Positions 1 to 8,688 of a DNA stretch of 64,000 nt are shown piece after piece. Made by a program: the position numbers and the translations under genes. The notes beneath the pieces are model-generated. The model saw nothing but the letters and a program-made list of their open reading frames with translations. It was not told where the DNA came from and did not search any database. Position 1 is the stretch's first letter; every line of letters begins with the position of its first letter. This stretch comes from Streptomyces xanthophaeus (GTDB lineage Bacteria > Actinomycetota > Actinomycetes > Streptomycetales > Streptomycetaceae). The stretch covers positions 186,001 to 250,000 of the forward strand of contig NZ_JOFT01000014.1 in the NCBI RefSeq assembly GCF_000725805.1, read 5' to 3'.

Positions 1-1250
1 TGACGGCTCAGAAGCATCGCGGTCGCGGCATACAGGGCCGCCACGCACAGGACGAGGGTCACGGACTGTCCGTCGGGGGGAAGCATCAGGGATGCCACCG
101 CGGCGGCGCCGACGAACGCCACGTTGAAGAGCACGTCGTAGACCGAGAAGACGCGTCCGCGGAACTCGTCCTCCACCCGGGACTGCACGACCGTGTCGGT
201 GGAGATCTTGGCGCCCTGGGTGGCCAGGCCGAGTACGAACGCGGCGGCCAGCATCGGCCCCGGAGCGAAGAACAGCCCGAGGGCCGGGACCAGCACGGCC
301 GCACCGGCGGCGCACAGGGTGATGGAGCCGAGGGTGCCGAGCCGGGTCACCAGCCAGGGGGCGAGGAGGGCGGCCGTGAAGAATCCGGCCCCCGAGAAGC
401 CGACCGCGAGGCCCAGCAGGCCCAGTCCGTCGGCCTCGTTGTCCGCCCAGGAATAGCGGCAGAGCATGAGCAGCATCACGAACAGGGCCCCGTAGCAGAA
501 CCGCATCATGGTCATCGCGGTGAGCGCCTGGGCCGCCTCACGCCGGTCGGCGAGGTGCCGAAGCCCCTCTGCCATGCCCCGGGCGGTGAGCGCGACCCCT
601 TGGATGACCGAGGGGTGGGCCTGGCCCACGCGGTGGTCGGGACCGAGGAGACCGACGGCCAGCCGCAGCGAGACGAGCGCTGCACACAGGTAGAGCCCGG
701 CGCCCAGCAGGACGACGACCGCGTTCGAACCGGAGGCCAGTAGCTGGACGAGGAAGGCCAGACCCCCTCCGGCGACCGCGGCGAGCGTTCCGGCGGTGGG
801 GGACAGTGCATTCGCGGTGACCAGCTGGCGGGGGCCGACGACGTGGGGCAGAGACGCGGCGAGTCCGGCGAGGACGAAGCGGTTGACGGCGGTCACCGAC
901 AGTGCGGAGGCGTAGAACAGCCAGTCGGGAACGTGCGCGACGATCAACATGCCGGTGACGCAGGCGAGGAAGGCGCGCAGCAGGTTGCCATAGAGGAAGA
1001 CCTGGCGTCGGCGCCAGCGGTCGAGCAGCACCCCGGCGAAGGGGCCGATCAGCGAGTAGGGCAGCAGGAGCACGGCCATCGCCGAGGCGATCGCCGCCGG
1101 CGAGGTCTGTTTTTCGGGGGAGAAGACGACGTAAGTGGCGAGCGCGACCTGGTAGACGCCGTCCGCGGCCTGGGAGAGCAGCCGTACGGCGAGCAGGTTG
1201 CGGAAGTCCCTGAGGCGCAGGAGTACGCGCAGATCACGTACGACGGGCAT
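1..1250 (-). CDS. MFS transporter (3' end outside window)
   Basis: The minus-strand frame is open from an ATG at 1250 to the window edge, giving about 416 residues without a stop. The N-terminus reads MPVVRDLRVLLRLRDFRNLL and is followed by hydrophobic segments and a LLDRWRRR loop. That loop is typical of the cytoplasmic 2-3 loop of major facilitator superfamily exporters, so I call it an integral-membrane drug/metabolite efflux permease. Substrate cannot be told from the sequence. It follows ino1 on the same strand, but the strong hairpin at 1269-1309 separates them, so co-transcription is probably limited. No clear ribosome-binding site precedes the ATG. An in-frame GTG at 1265 is possible, which leaves the start uncertain by five codons. 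Confidence 0.85.
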   Translation of the reverse strand, partial: MPVVRDLRVLLRLRDFRNLLAVRLLSQAADGVYQVALATYVVFSPEKQTSPAAIASAMAVLLLPYSLIGPFAGVLLDRWRRRQVFLYGNLLRAFLACVTGMLIVAHVPDWLFYASALSVTAVNRFVLAGLAASLPHVVGPRQLVTANALSPTAGTLAAVAGGGLAFLVQLLASGSNAVVVLLGAGLYLCAALVSLRLAVGLLGPDHRVGQAHPSVIQGVALTARGMAEGLRHLADRREAAQALTAMTMMRFCYGALFVMLLMLCRYSWADNEADGLGLLGLAVGFSGAGFFTAALLAPWLVTRLGTLGSITLCAAGAAVLVPALGLFFAPGPMLAAAFVLGLATQGAKISTDTVVQSRVEDEFRGRVFSVYDVLFNVAFVGAAAVASLMLPPDGQSVTLVLCVAALYAATAMLLSR

Positions 1251-1268
1251 GAGGGAAAGGGTCACACA

Positions 1269-1309
1269 CGCGGAGGGTCCCCGGGCATATTGCCCGGGGA
1301 CCCTCCGCG
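1269..1309 (-). terminator. ino1 terminator hairpin
   Basis: Perfect inverted repeat of two 19-nt arms (1269-1287 and 1291-1309) around a 3-nt loop. It is GC-rich and starts 47 bp past the ino1 stop codon. It lies between two same-strand genes and should end most ino1 transcripts. Confidence 0.85.
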
Positions 1310-1356
1310 GAAGAACAACCGAAGTCCAGGTGTCGGAACGACCCTTGGGGGTTCGG

Positions 1357-2439
1357 TTAGCGCTCGACCTCGCCCTTGATGAACTTCTCGACGTTGGCCA
1401 GGGCCTCGTCGTCGAAGTACTGCACCGGCGGGGACTTCATGAAGTAGCTGGACGCCGACAGGATCGGGCCACCGATACCGCGGTCCTTGGCGATCTTCGC
1501 GGCGCGCAGCGCGTCGATGATGACACCGGCGGAGTTCGGGGAGTCCCACACCTCGAGCTTGTACTCGAGGTTCAGCGGGACGTCACCGAAGGCGCGGCCC
1601 TCGAGACGGACGTAGGCCCACTTGCGGTCGTCGAGCCACGCGACGTAGTCGGACGGGCCGATGTGGACGTTCTTCTCGCCGAGCTCACGGTCGGGGATCT
1701 GCGAGGTGACGGCCTGCGTCTTGGAGATCTTCTTCGACTCGAGGCGGTCACGCTCGAGCATGTTCTTGAAGTCCATGTTGCCGCCGACGTTGAGCTGCAT
1801 CGTGCGCTCAAGACGGACACCGCGGTCCTCGAACAGCTTCGCCATCACGCGGTGCGTGATGGTGGCGCCGACCTGCGACTTGATGTCGTCGCCGACGATC
1901 GGGACGCCGGCCTCGGTGAACTTGTCCGCCCACTCCTTGGTGCCGGCGATGAAGACCGGGAGGGCGTTGACGAAGGCGACCTTGGCGTCGATGGCGCACT
2001 GGGCGTAGAACTTCGCCGCAGCCTCGGAACCGACGGGCAGGTAGCAGATCAGGACGTCGACCTGGCGGTCCTTGAGGATCTGGACCACGTCGACCGGAGC
2101 CTCGGCGGACTCCTCGATCGTCAGGCGGTAGTACTTGCCCAGGCCGTCCAGGGTGTGGCCGCGCTGAACGGTCACACCGGCGTTCGGGACGTCGCAGATC
2201 TTGATGGTGTTGTTCTCGCTGGCGCCGATGGCGTCCGAGAGGTCGAGGCCGACCTTCTTCGCGTCGACGTCGAACGCGGCGACGAACTCGATGTCACGCA
2301 CGTGGTAGTCGCCGAACTGGACGTGCATCAGACCGGGGACCTTGGCCGCCGGGTCGGCGTCCTTGTAGTACTCGACGCCCTGCACCAGCGAGGCGGCGCA
2401 GTTGCCCACGCCGACGATGGCTACGCGAACCGAACCCAT
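1357..2439 (-). CDS. ino1: Inositol-3-phosphate synthase
   Basis: Cytosolic NAD-dependent enzyme turning glucose 6-phosphate into 1D-myo-inositol 3-phosphate, the entry to mycothiol and phosphatidylinositol in actinobacteria. The 360-residue protein starts [18 protein letters not shown]; the G-x-G-N-C-A glycine-rich loop is the NAD site of the archaeal/actinobacterial MIPS class. Later family blocks are [22 protein letters not shown] and [15 protein letters not shown]. The start at 2439 has an AGGGAG ribosome-binding site. An upstream in-frame extension (to 2547) would overlap the padR-like gene and has no support. It lies 49 bp downstream of the PadR regulator on the same strand, so the two are probably co-transcribed and controlled by that regulator. 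Confidence 0.97.
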   Translation of the reverse strand: MGSVRVAIVGVGNCAASLVQGVEYYKDADPAAKVPGLMHVQFGDYHVRDIEFVAAFDVDAKKVGLDLSDAIGASENNTIKICDVPNAGVTVQRGHTLDGLGKYYRLTIEESAEAPVDVVQILKDRQVDVLICYLPVGSEAAAKFYAQCAIDAKVAFVNALPVFIAGTKEWADKFTEAGVPIVGDDIKSQVGATITHRVMAKLFEDRGVRLERTMQLNVGGNMDFKNMLERDRLESKKISKTQAVTSQIPDRELGEKNVHIGPSDYVAWLDDRKWAYVRLEGRAFGDVPLNLEYKLEVWDSPNSAGVIIDALRAAKIAKDRGIGGPILSASSYFMKSPPVQYFDDEALANVEKFIKGEVER

Positions 2440-2488
2440 TCCGGTTGCTCCCTGTTTGTTCTCGGACGAGGCATGCGAGATGCAGGCC

Positions 2489-3091
2489 TCACTTTGCACT
2501 TTCGTCGGACGGACCGGGTCGTCTCCGATCCCGTCCCGCCCGCTCACTCTCGATGAGCTCGTTCAGCCAGCGCACTTCGCGCTCCACGGACTCCATGCCG
2601 TGCCGCTGCAGCTCGAGCGTGTAGTCGTCGAGGCGCTCCCGCGTCCGGGCGAGCGATGCGCGCATCTTTTCGAGGCGCTCCTCGAGCCGACTGCGACGCC
2701 CCTCCAGTACCCGCATGCGCACGTCTCTTTCGGTCTGGCCGAAGAAGGCGAAGCGGGCGGCGAAGGACTCGTCCTCCCAGGTATCGGGACCCGTGTGGGA
2801 GAGGAGCTCTTCGAAGTGCTCCTTTCCCGCGGCCGTCAACCGGTAGACGATCTTGGCGCGGCGCCCTGCGAGTGAAGCGGCGAGGGCGTCCTCCGGAGCG
2901 CTCCCCGGTTCCTCGATCAACCAGCCGTTGGCGACCAGCGTCTTGAGGCAGGGGTAGAGCGTCCCGTAGCTGAAGGCCCTGAACACCCCCAGCGAGGTGT
3001 TGAGCCGCTTGCGCAGCTCGTACCCGTGCATGGGGGATTCGCGGAGCAGGCCGAGGACGGCGAATTCGAGGATGCCTGAGCGTCTGCTCAT
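2489..3091 (-). CDS. PadR-family transcriptional regulator
   Basis: Protein of 200 residues starting [20 protein letters not shown]. The block [13 protein letters not shown]...[17 protein letters not shown] (about residues 23-60) is the PadR winged helix, followed by a C-terminal helical region rich in Arg/Glu that would form the dimerisation domain. Ribosome-binding site GGAGGAG lies upstream of the ATG at 3091. It precedes ino1 with a 48-bp gap, so a leading guess is control of inositol synthesis together with autoregulation through the palindrome at 3133-3153. The inducer is not evident. The family call is firm; the target assignment is inference from position. Confidence 0.93.
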   Translation of the reverse strand: MSRRSGILEFAVLGLLRESPMHGYELRKRLNTSLGVFRAFSYGTLYPCLKTLVANGWLIEEPGSAPEDALAASLAGRRAKIVYRLTAAGKEHFEELLSHTGPDTWEDESFAARFAFFGQTERDVRMRVLEGRRSRLEERLEKMRASLARTRERLDDYTLELQRHGMESVEREVRWLNELIESERAGRDRRRPGPSDESAK

Positions 3092-3132
3092 CCGCCTGCC
3101 TCTCCTCCGCCCCTGAGTCTTTATACCGAGCT

Positions 3133-3153
3133 GATGTATCGGCTCGATACATC
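3133..3153. promoter_or_regulatory. Candidate PadR operator (21-bp palindrome)
   Basis: Perfect palindrome with arms GATGTATCG and CGATACATC around a GCT centre, 42 bp upstream of the padR-like start codon in the gap shared with the divergent PBP gene. The ATGT...ACAT layout is the style of PadR-family operators, although the spacing between these tetramers is 11 nt, longer than the classical 8. It is the only strong dyad I see in the 274-bp gap. Confidence 0.7.
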
Positions 3154-3365
3154 CAGACGATAGAACGGGCTGCCTCCCACGACAAGGGCAGGGGTGGTGA
3201 CCGGCGTCACATCACCAATTCGTACGAGGCAAGTTGCCTGATTTGGGGTGAACTTCGGCACCTTTCGGGTTTTGAGCCTGCGTAGTCTGTGCGCCAGGAC
3301 ACCGGGGGAACCGGAATTCACCTGCCGCTTCCAGGCCACTCGCCTGCCCGAGGAGTAGTCGTTCG

Positions 3366-5996
3366 ATGAGCGAGCACCGCCGCAAACCGCCGCAGCCCGA
3401 AGGTGGCGGACGTGCTTCGGCCCGCCGCGCTGCCCAGCAGCGCCCCGGCAGGGGCGCCAAGCCCGGACGTGACGTCCCCACGGCGTCACCCAGCGGCCCG
3501 TACGCAGACCAGCCATCCCAGGGCAGCCGCGCCGATGCCCGCCGGGCCGCACAGCGAGGATCCGCCGGCCGCGGACGCGGCGCAACCAGAAACGGCCGGG
3601 GTTCGGGGCCGGGAGGACGGCCGGACAAGCGGCTCATCAACTACCCGCGGTCCGACAGGGACGGCTGGAAGCGCTTCGTGCCGTCCTGGAAGTTCGTCTC
3701 GGGCACTGCCCTGGGCTTCTTCGCGATCATCACCGCCGGCGCGGGCATCGGCATCGCCATGGTCAACAAGCCCGACCCGAACCTGGCGGCGCAGGCGCAG
3801 AACAACGTCTTCTACTGGGAGGACGGCAGTCAGATGGTCGCGACCGGCGGTTCCATGAACCGCCAGATCGTGCCCATCGACAAGATCCCCCGGTCGATGA
3901 GGGACGCCGTCATCGCGGCGGAGAACGAGTCGTTCGAGACGGACAAGGGCGTCGACCCGATGGGCATCGCCCGGGCCGTGTGGAACATGGCCAAGGGCGG
4001 TTCCACCCAGGGTGGCTCCACCATCACTCAGCAGTACGTGAAGAACACCTACCTCGATTCTGACCAGACCCTCAAGCGCAAGGTCACCGAGCTCTTCATC
4101 TCGATAAAGCTGGGCGTCTCCGAGGAGAAGGACACCGTCCTCGCGGGCTACCTCAACACCGCCTACTACGGGCGTGACGCGTACGGCATCCAGGCGGCCG
4201 CCCGCGCCTACTTCGGCAAGGACTGCCAGGACCTGAACCCGTCCGAGAGCGCGTTCCTCGCCTCGGTCCTCAAGGGCCCCAACCTGTACAACCCGGACGG
4301 CGGCATCGGATCCGCGGCCACCCCCGAAGCCAACGAGGAGCGCGCCAGGAAGCGCTGGGCCTGGGTGCTCGACCGCGAGGTCGAGGTGGGCCGGATGGAC
4401 AAGGCCGAGCGGGCCACGTTCACGGAGTTCCCCGCGCGCGTCGAGTCCGAGCAGGCCCGTGCCATGTCCGGTCAGATCGGCTACCTGGTCGAGACGGCCA
4501 AGCAGTACGTGATGAAGACCAAGGGCATCACCGTCGACCAGATGGCCCTCGGCGGCTACCGGATCAAGACCACCTTCCAGAAGCCGAAGGTGGACGCCCT
4601 GGTCAAGGCCGTCGAAGACACCCGCAACGACTTCCTCGACGAGAAGAAGCGACCCGATCTCGACACCTTCGTGCAGTTCGGCGCCGCCTCCGTCGACGTG
4701 AAGACCGGGGCGATCGTGGCCCTGTACGGCGGGCCCGGCATGGACAAGAAGTACTTCAGCAACAACGCCAACACCGGCGGTGTCCCGGTCGGCTCGACCT
4801 GGAAGCCCTACGTGCTGGCGGCGGCGATGCAGTACGGCACCCAGAACACGAACGGCGAGGGCCTGTCGGTCGACAGCAAGTACATGGCCGACGACCTGAC
4901 CGTCATCAAGAACCGGCAGGGCAGGCCCCTGCTCGACAATTCGGGCAAGCCCTTCAAGCAGAAGAACGAGAGCTCCACGCCCTTCGGCTACGTGACCCTC
5001 AACGAGGCGATGGAGAAGTCCATCAACGTGCCGTTCGCGCAGCTCGTCTTCGACGTGGGCCACAGCAAGGTCCGCGAGGTGGCCAAGTCCACCGGCATCC
5101 TCAAGGAATCGATGGGTGTCGGCGACGACGCCTCGTTCGCACTGGGCACCTCCACCCCCAGCGCCATCCGGATGGCCGACTCCTACGCCACCTTCGCCGC
5201 CTCCGGCACGCACCGCGAGCCGTACTCGGTGATCAGCGTCGAGAAGGACGGCGAGCAGTTGTCCGGCTTCGAGGCGCCGAAGGACCAGCGGGCGATGGAC
5301 AACGCCGTCGCGGACAACGTCACCAAGGTCCTGGAGAACGTCGTCCAGAACGGCACGGGCAAGAAGGCCAAGGCGCTGGGCCGCCCCGCCGCGGGCAAGA
5401 CCGGCACCACCGACGAGAACAAGTCGGCCTGGTTCGTCGGATACACCCCGGAGCTGTCCACCTCCGTCGCCCTGTTCCGTACCGACCCCAACTCGGCGGA
5501 CAAGAAGCTGCTGTCCATGAACGGCGTGGGCGGTACCGACTCCATCCACGGTGGTGACATCCCCACCGTGATCTGGACCGAGTACATGCGCGAGGCGCTC
5601 AAGGGCACCCCGGTCAAGAAGTTCCCGGAAGCGGAGCCCCTCGGTGTCACCGCGGACTCCGCGGGCGCACCCTCGCCCACCCCCTCGGCCGTCCCGTCGC
5701 CGTCCGCGTCCCCGTCCCCCTCGCCGTCGAGCTCCCCGCCCCCGCCCTCCCCCACCCCGTCCAAGGGCGGCAAGCCGTCCTGCAAGCCGTGGGAGCTGTA
5801 CTGCGACCCGGAGACCACGGCCGGGACCAACGGCGGCTCCACCACCAACGGCGGCGCCACCAACGGAGGCACCACGAACGGCGGGGTCATCGCCGGCACC
5901 GACGGCGGACCCAGCGGATCACCGTCCCCGTCGAGTTCGGGAAGACCCGGCCGGCCGGGCGGCGCCGGATGGCCCACCGGCATGCCGGAGGACTGA
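3366..5996 (+). CDS. Class A penicillin-binding protein (transglycosylase/transpeptidase)
   Basis: Bifunctional peptidoglycan synthase of 876 residues that polymerises lipid II glycan and cross-links stem peptides on the outer face of the membrane. Order: basic, low-complexity cytoplasmic tail (1-105); one membrane anchor (about 110-135, KFVSGTALGFFAIITAGAGI); GT51 domain with catalytic Glu186 in AAENESFE and the GGSTITQQYVKN block; transpeptidase domain with STWK (Ser477, Lys480), SIN (Ser552) and KTGT (Lys678). The C-terminal 140 residues are a Pro/Ser-rich stretch followed by Gly/Thr/Asn repeats (TNGG) and a lone Cys pair (CKPWELYC), probably a wall-spanning tail. GAGGAG precedes the ATG. 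It is divergent from the PadR/ino1 unit. Confidence 0.96.
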   Translation: MSEHRRKPPQPEGGGRASARRAAQQRPGRGAKPGRDVPTASPSGPYADQPSQGSRADARRAAQRGSAGRGRGATRNGRGSGPGGRPDKRLINYPRSDRDGWKRFVPSWKFVSGTALGFFAIITAGAGIGIAMVNKPDPNLAAQAQNNVFYWEDGSQMVATGGSMNRQIVPIDKIPRSMRDAVIAAENESFETDKGVDPMGIARAVWNMAKGGSTQGGSTITQQYVKNTYLDSDQTLKRKVTELFISIKLGVSEEKDTVLAGYLNTAYYGRDAYGIQAAARAYFGKDCQDLNPSESAFLASVLKGPNLYNPDGGIGSAATPEANEERARKRWAWVLDREVEVGRMDKAERATFTEFPARVESEQARAMSGQIGYLVETAKQYVMKTKGITVDQMALGGYRIKTTFQKPKVDALVKAVEDTRNDFLDEKKRPDLDTFVQFGAASVDVKTGAIVALYGGPGMDKKYFSNNANTGGVPVGSTWKPYVLAAAMQYGTQNTNGEGLSVDSKYMADDLTVIKNRQGRPLLDNSGKPFKQKNESSTPFGYVTLNEAMEKSINVPFAQLVFDVGHSKVREVAKSTGILKESMGVGDDASFALGTSTPSAIRMADSYATFAASGTHREPYSVISVEKDGEQLSGFEAPKDQRAMDNAVADNVTKVLENVVQNGTGKKAKALGRPAAGKTGTTDENKSAWFVGYTPELSTSVALFRTDPNSADKKLLSMNGVGGTDSIHGGDIPTVIWTEYMREALKGTPVKKFPEAEPLGVTADSAGAPSPTPSAVPSPSASPSPSPSSSPPPPSPTPSKGGKPSCKPWELYCDPETTAGTNGGSTTNGGATNGGTTNGGVIAGTDGGPSGSPSPSSSGRPGRPGGAGWPTGMPED

Positions 5997-6083
5997 CCGG
6001 ACCCACCTGCGCACCGAGGAAGCCCGTCGCACTGCCTGCGGCGGGCTTCCCCCGTGCCCGGGCCGGTACGGCAGGATGAGCGC

Positions 6084-7544
6084 ATGACGAAGGTGCACGA
6101 GGACCGCCCCGTACTGCCCACCCAGCAGGACGAGGTCGCCGCAGCCGGCAGTGAGCTCTTCGGCGGCCCCCTGGGCCGCTACGCCCGCCTCGGCGGCCAC
6201 TGGCTGGGGCCGGTCCGCGTCGTGGTCCTCGTCGCCATCGGGGTGTTCGCGCTCGGCATGGTGCAGAAGCTGCCCTGCTACGACTGGGCGTGGTTCCGGG
6301 GCGCGGGCTCGCAGTACACCCACGCCTGCTACTCCGACATCCCGCACCTGTACGCCGTACGCGGCTTCGCCGACAACCTGACGCCCTACTTCGACCGGCT
6401 CCCGGGCGACATGGAGTACCTGGAGTACCCGGTGCTCACCGGTCTGTTCATGGAGATCGCCTCCTGGCTGACCCCGGGCAGCGGCTCCATGCAGCACCGC
6501 GAGCAGATGTACTGGATGGTCAACGCGGGCATGCTGATGGCCTGCACCGCGGTCATCGCCGTGTGCGTCGCCCGGACCCACCGACGCAGGCCCTGGGACG
6601 CCCTGCTCTTCGCCCTCGCCCCGGCCCTCGCGCTGACCGCGACGATCAACTGGGACCTGCTGGCCATCGCCCTGACCGCGGCCGGGATGCTCATGTGGTC
6701 CCGCGGCCGGACGGTGCTCTTCGGCGTCTTCATCGGCCTGGCCACCGCGGCCAAGCTCTACCCCGTCCTGCTCCTCGGGGCCCTGTTCGTGCTCTGCTGG
6801 CGGGCCGGGAAGTGGCGCGCCTTCGGCGGCGCCGTCCTCGGCGCGGTCGGTGCCTGGCTCGTGGCGAACCTGCCCGTCATGATCGGTGCCTGGGAAGGCT
6901 GGACGAAGTTCTACACCTTCAGCCAGGAACGCCCCATCGACTTCGGTTCCGTGTGGCTGCTGATCTCCCAGCGCTCGGGCAACCCCCTGGACGGGGCCAA
7001 CACCTACGCGACCGGGCTGACGGTCCTGCTGTGCGGAGCCATCGGCCTGCTCACGCTGACCGCACCGCGCAGGCCCCGTTTCGCGCAGCTGGCCTTCCTG
7101 GTCGTCGCCGTCTTCATCCTCTGCAACAAGGTCTACTCGCCGCAGTACGTGCTCTGGCTCATCCCGCTGGCCGCGCTGGCCCGGCCGCGCTGGCGCGACT
7201 TCCTGATCTGGCAGGCCGGCGAGGTCGTGTACTTCCTCGGTATCTGGTTCTACCTCGCCTACACGACCAGCGGGGACAAGCACCAGGGGCTGCCCGTCGA
7301 GGGCTACCAGCTGGCGATCACGGCGCATCTGCTGTGCACGCTCTACCTGTGCGCCGTCATCGTGCGGGACATCCTGCTGCCCGAGCGGGACGTGGTGCGC
7401 CGCGACGGTTCGGACGACCCCTCCGGCGGCGTCCTGGACGGGGCCGAGGACGTGTTCGTGCTGTCGGACAAGACGAGGGCGCCGCGGTACGCGGCGCCCT
7501 CGGAGGGACAGCGGGTCGCCTGGGGCGTGGACCCCAAGGACTGA
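6084..7544 (+). CDS. GT87-type integral membrane glycosyltransferase
   Basis: Polytopic membrane protein of 486 residues. Starting at MTKVHEDRP, it has about nine or ten hydrophobic segments (for example VVVLVAIGVFALGMV and LLLGALFVLCW). The DWAWFRGAG...YSDIPHLYAVRGFADNLTPYFD region in the first large external loop is characteristic of the DUF2029/GT87 family, which uses polyprenyl-phosphate sugars (mycobacterial PimE-like). The block SPQYVLWLIPL is also typical. The acceptor is unknown; position behind the PBP suggests envelope glycan or glycolipid work. The start at 6084 is preferred over an in-frame ATG at 6054 because the earlier one falls in the short gap after the PBP stop. It ends at a hairpin shared with the convergent gene. 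Confidence 0.88.
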   Translation: MTKVHEDRPVLPTQQDEVAAAGSELFGGPLGRYARLGGHWLGPVRVVVLVAIGVFALGMVQKLPCYDWAWFRGAGSQYTHACYSDIPHLYAVRGFADNLTPYFDRLPGDMEYLEYPVLTGLFMEIASWLTPGSGSMQHREQMYWMVNAGMLMACTAVIAVCVARTHRRRPWDALLFALAPALALTATINWDLLAIALTAAGMLMWSRGRTVLFGVFIGLATAAKLYPVLLLGALFVLCWRAGKWRAFGGAVLGAVGAWLVANLPVMIGAWEGWTKFYTFSQERPIDFGSVWLLISQRSGNPLDGANTYATGLTVLLCGAIGLLTLTAPRRPRFAQLAFLVVAVFILCNKVYSPQYVLWLIPLAALARPRWRDFLIWQAGEVVYFLGIWFYLAYTTSGDKHQGLPVEGYQLAITAHLLCTLYLCAVIVRDILLPERDVVRRDGSDDPSGGVLDGAEDVFVLSDKTRAPRYAAPSEGQRVAWGVDPKD

Positions 7545-7553
7545 CCGGGCGGA

Positions 7554-7584
7554 CGGGCGGGGCCGCTCGGAGCGGCCCCGCCCG
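7554..7584. terminator. Bidirectional terminator between convergent genes
   Basis: Perfect 14-nt arms (7554-7567 and 7571-7584) around a CGG loop. It fills the 42-bp gap between the GT87 stop and the racemase-like stop on the opposite strand, so it can serve both. Confidence 0.85.
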
Positions 7585-7586
7585 GC

Positions 7587-8618
7587 TCAGGCGTCGAGCA
7601 CCCGGTCGAACTGCGTGGTCGTGTGGCGCAGGTGCGCCACCAGCTCGTCGCCGACCTTCGGCTCGGTCGCGTCCGACGGCACGAACAGGATCGACACCTG
7701 CATGTGCGGCGGTTCCGCGAACCAGCGCTGCTTGCCGGCCCAGACGAAGGGCGACAGGTTGCGGTTGACGGTGGCCAGTCCCGCGCGGGCGACGCCCTTG
7801 GCACGCGGCATCACGCCGTGGAGGGCCTTGGGCGCCTCCAGACCCACGCCGTGCGAGGTGCCGCCGGCCACCACGACCAGCCAGCCGTCGGAGGCGGCCT
7901 TCTGCTGGCGGTATCCGAAGCGGTCGCCCTTGGCGACGCGCGTGACGTCGAGGACGGCGCCGCGGTACTGGGTGGCGTCGTGGTCGCCGAGCCACAGCCG
8001 GGTTCCGATACGGGCCCGGAAGCGGGTCTGCGGGAACTGCTGCTGCAGCCGGGCCAGCTCCTCTGCCCGCAGGTGGCTGACGAACATGGTGTGCAGCGGC
8101 AGACGCGCCGCACGCAGCCGGTCCATCCAGCCGATGACCTCCTCGACGGCGTCCGAGCCGTCCGGGCGGTCCAGGGGCAGGTGCAGGGCGAAGCCCTCCA
8201 GCCGGACGTCCTCGATCGCCGCGTGGAGCTGGCCGAGGTCCTGCTCGGAGATGCCGTGGCGGCGCATCGAGCTCATGCACTCGATGACCACCCGGGCCCC
8301 GACCAGGCCGCGTACCCCGTCCAGCGAGGCCACCGAGCGGATGACCCGGTCGGGCAGCGGCACCGGGTCCTCTCCCCGCCGGAACGGGGTGAGGACCAGG
8401 AGGTCGCCGCCGAACCAGTCCTTGATGCTGGCGGCCTCGTACGTCGTCCCCACGGCCAGCACGTCGGCGCCCATACGGGTCGCCTCCTCGCACAGGCGCT
8501 CGTGGCCGAAGCCGTAGCCATTGCCCTTGCAGACCGGGATCAGCCCGGGGAACTGGTCCTGGATCTGCTTCTGGTGCGCACGCCAGCGCGCGGTGTCGAC
8601 GTAGAGCGTGAGCGCCAT
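7587..8618 (-). CDS. Alanine-racemase-like PLP-dependent protein
   Basis: Protein of 343 residues with the alanine racemase N-terminal barrel. PVCKGNGYGFG (Lys31) corresponds to the canonical V-K-A-N-A-Y-G-H-G motif in which Lys binds PLP. SSMRRHGIS and the late segment GDRFGYRQQK, whose Tyr aligns with the second catalytic base of Alr, are present. The usual GYADGYPR and G-R-V-S-M-D motifs of the C-terminal domain are replaced by AGGTSHGVGLEAP and unrelated sequence. It may be a racemase of another substrate or a non-catalytic paralogue rather than the housekeeping Alr. It lies 70 bp downstream of femX on the same strand, so a cell-wall precursor role is likely. Precise reaction unknown. Confidence 0.85.
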   Translation of the reverse strand: MALTLYVDTARWRAHQKQIQDQFPGLIPVCKGNGYGFGHERLCEEATRMGADVLAVGTTYEAASIKDWFGGDLLVLTPFRRGEDPVPLPDRVIRSVASLDGVRGLVGARVVIECMSSMRRHGISEQDLGQLHAAIEDVRLEGFALHLPLDRPDGSDAVEEVIGWMDRLRAARLPLHTMFVSHLRAEELARLQQQFPQTRFRARIGTRLWLGDHDATQYRGAVLDVTRVAKGDRFGYRQQKAASDGWLVVVAGGTSHGVGLEAPKALHGVMPRAKGVARAGLATVNRNLSPFVWAGKQRWFAEPPHMQVSILFVPSDATEPKVGDELVAHLRHTTTQFDRVLDA

Positions 8619-8688
8619 GCCCGTCCGGAACCTCTCCTGAGAAGCTGCGTGGTGCAGCGGTGCGTGGGGTGGGTGGATCGGTGTGGGG

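Noticed and set aside
3486..5549. 687-codon minus-strand frame over the PBP gene
   Set aside because: Antisense shadow; the plus strand carries every GT51 and transpeptidase motif.
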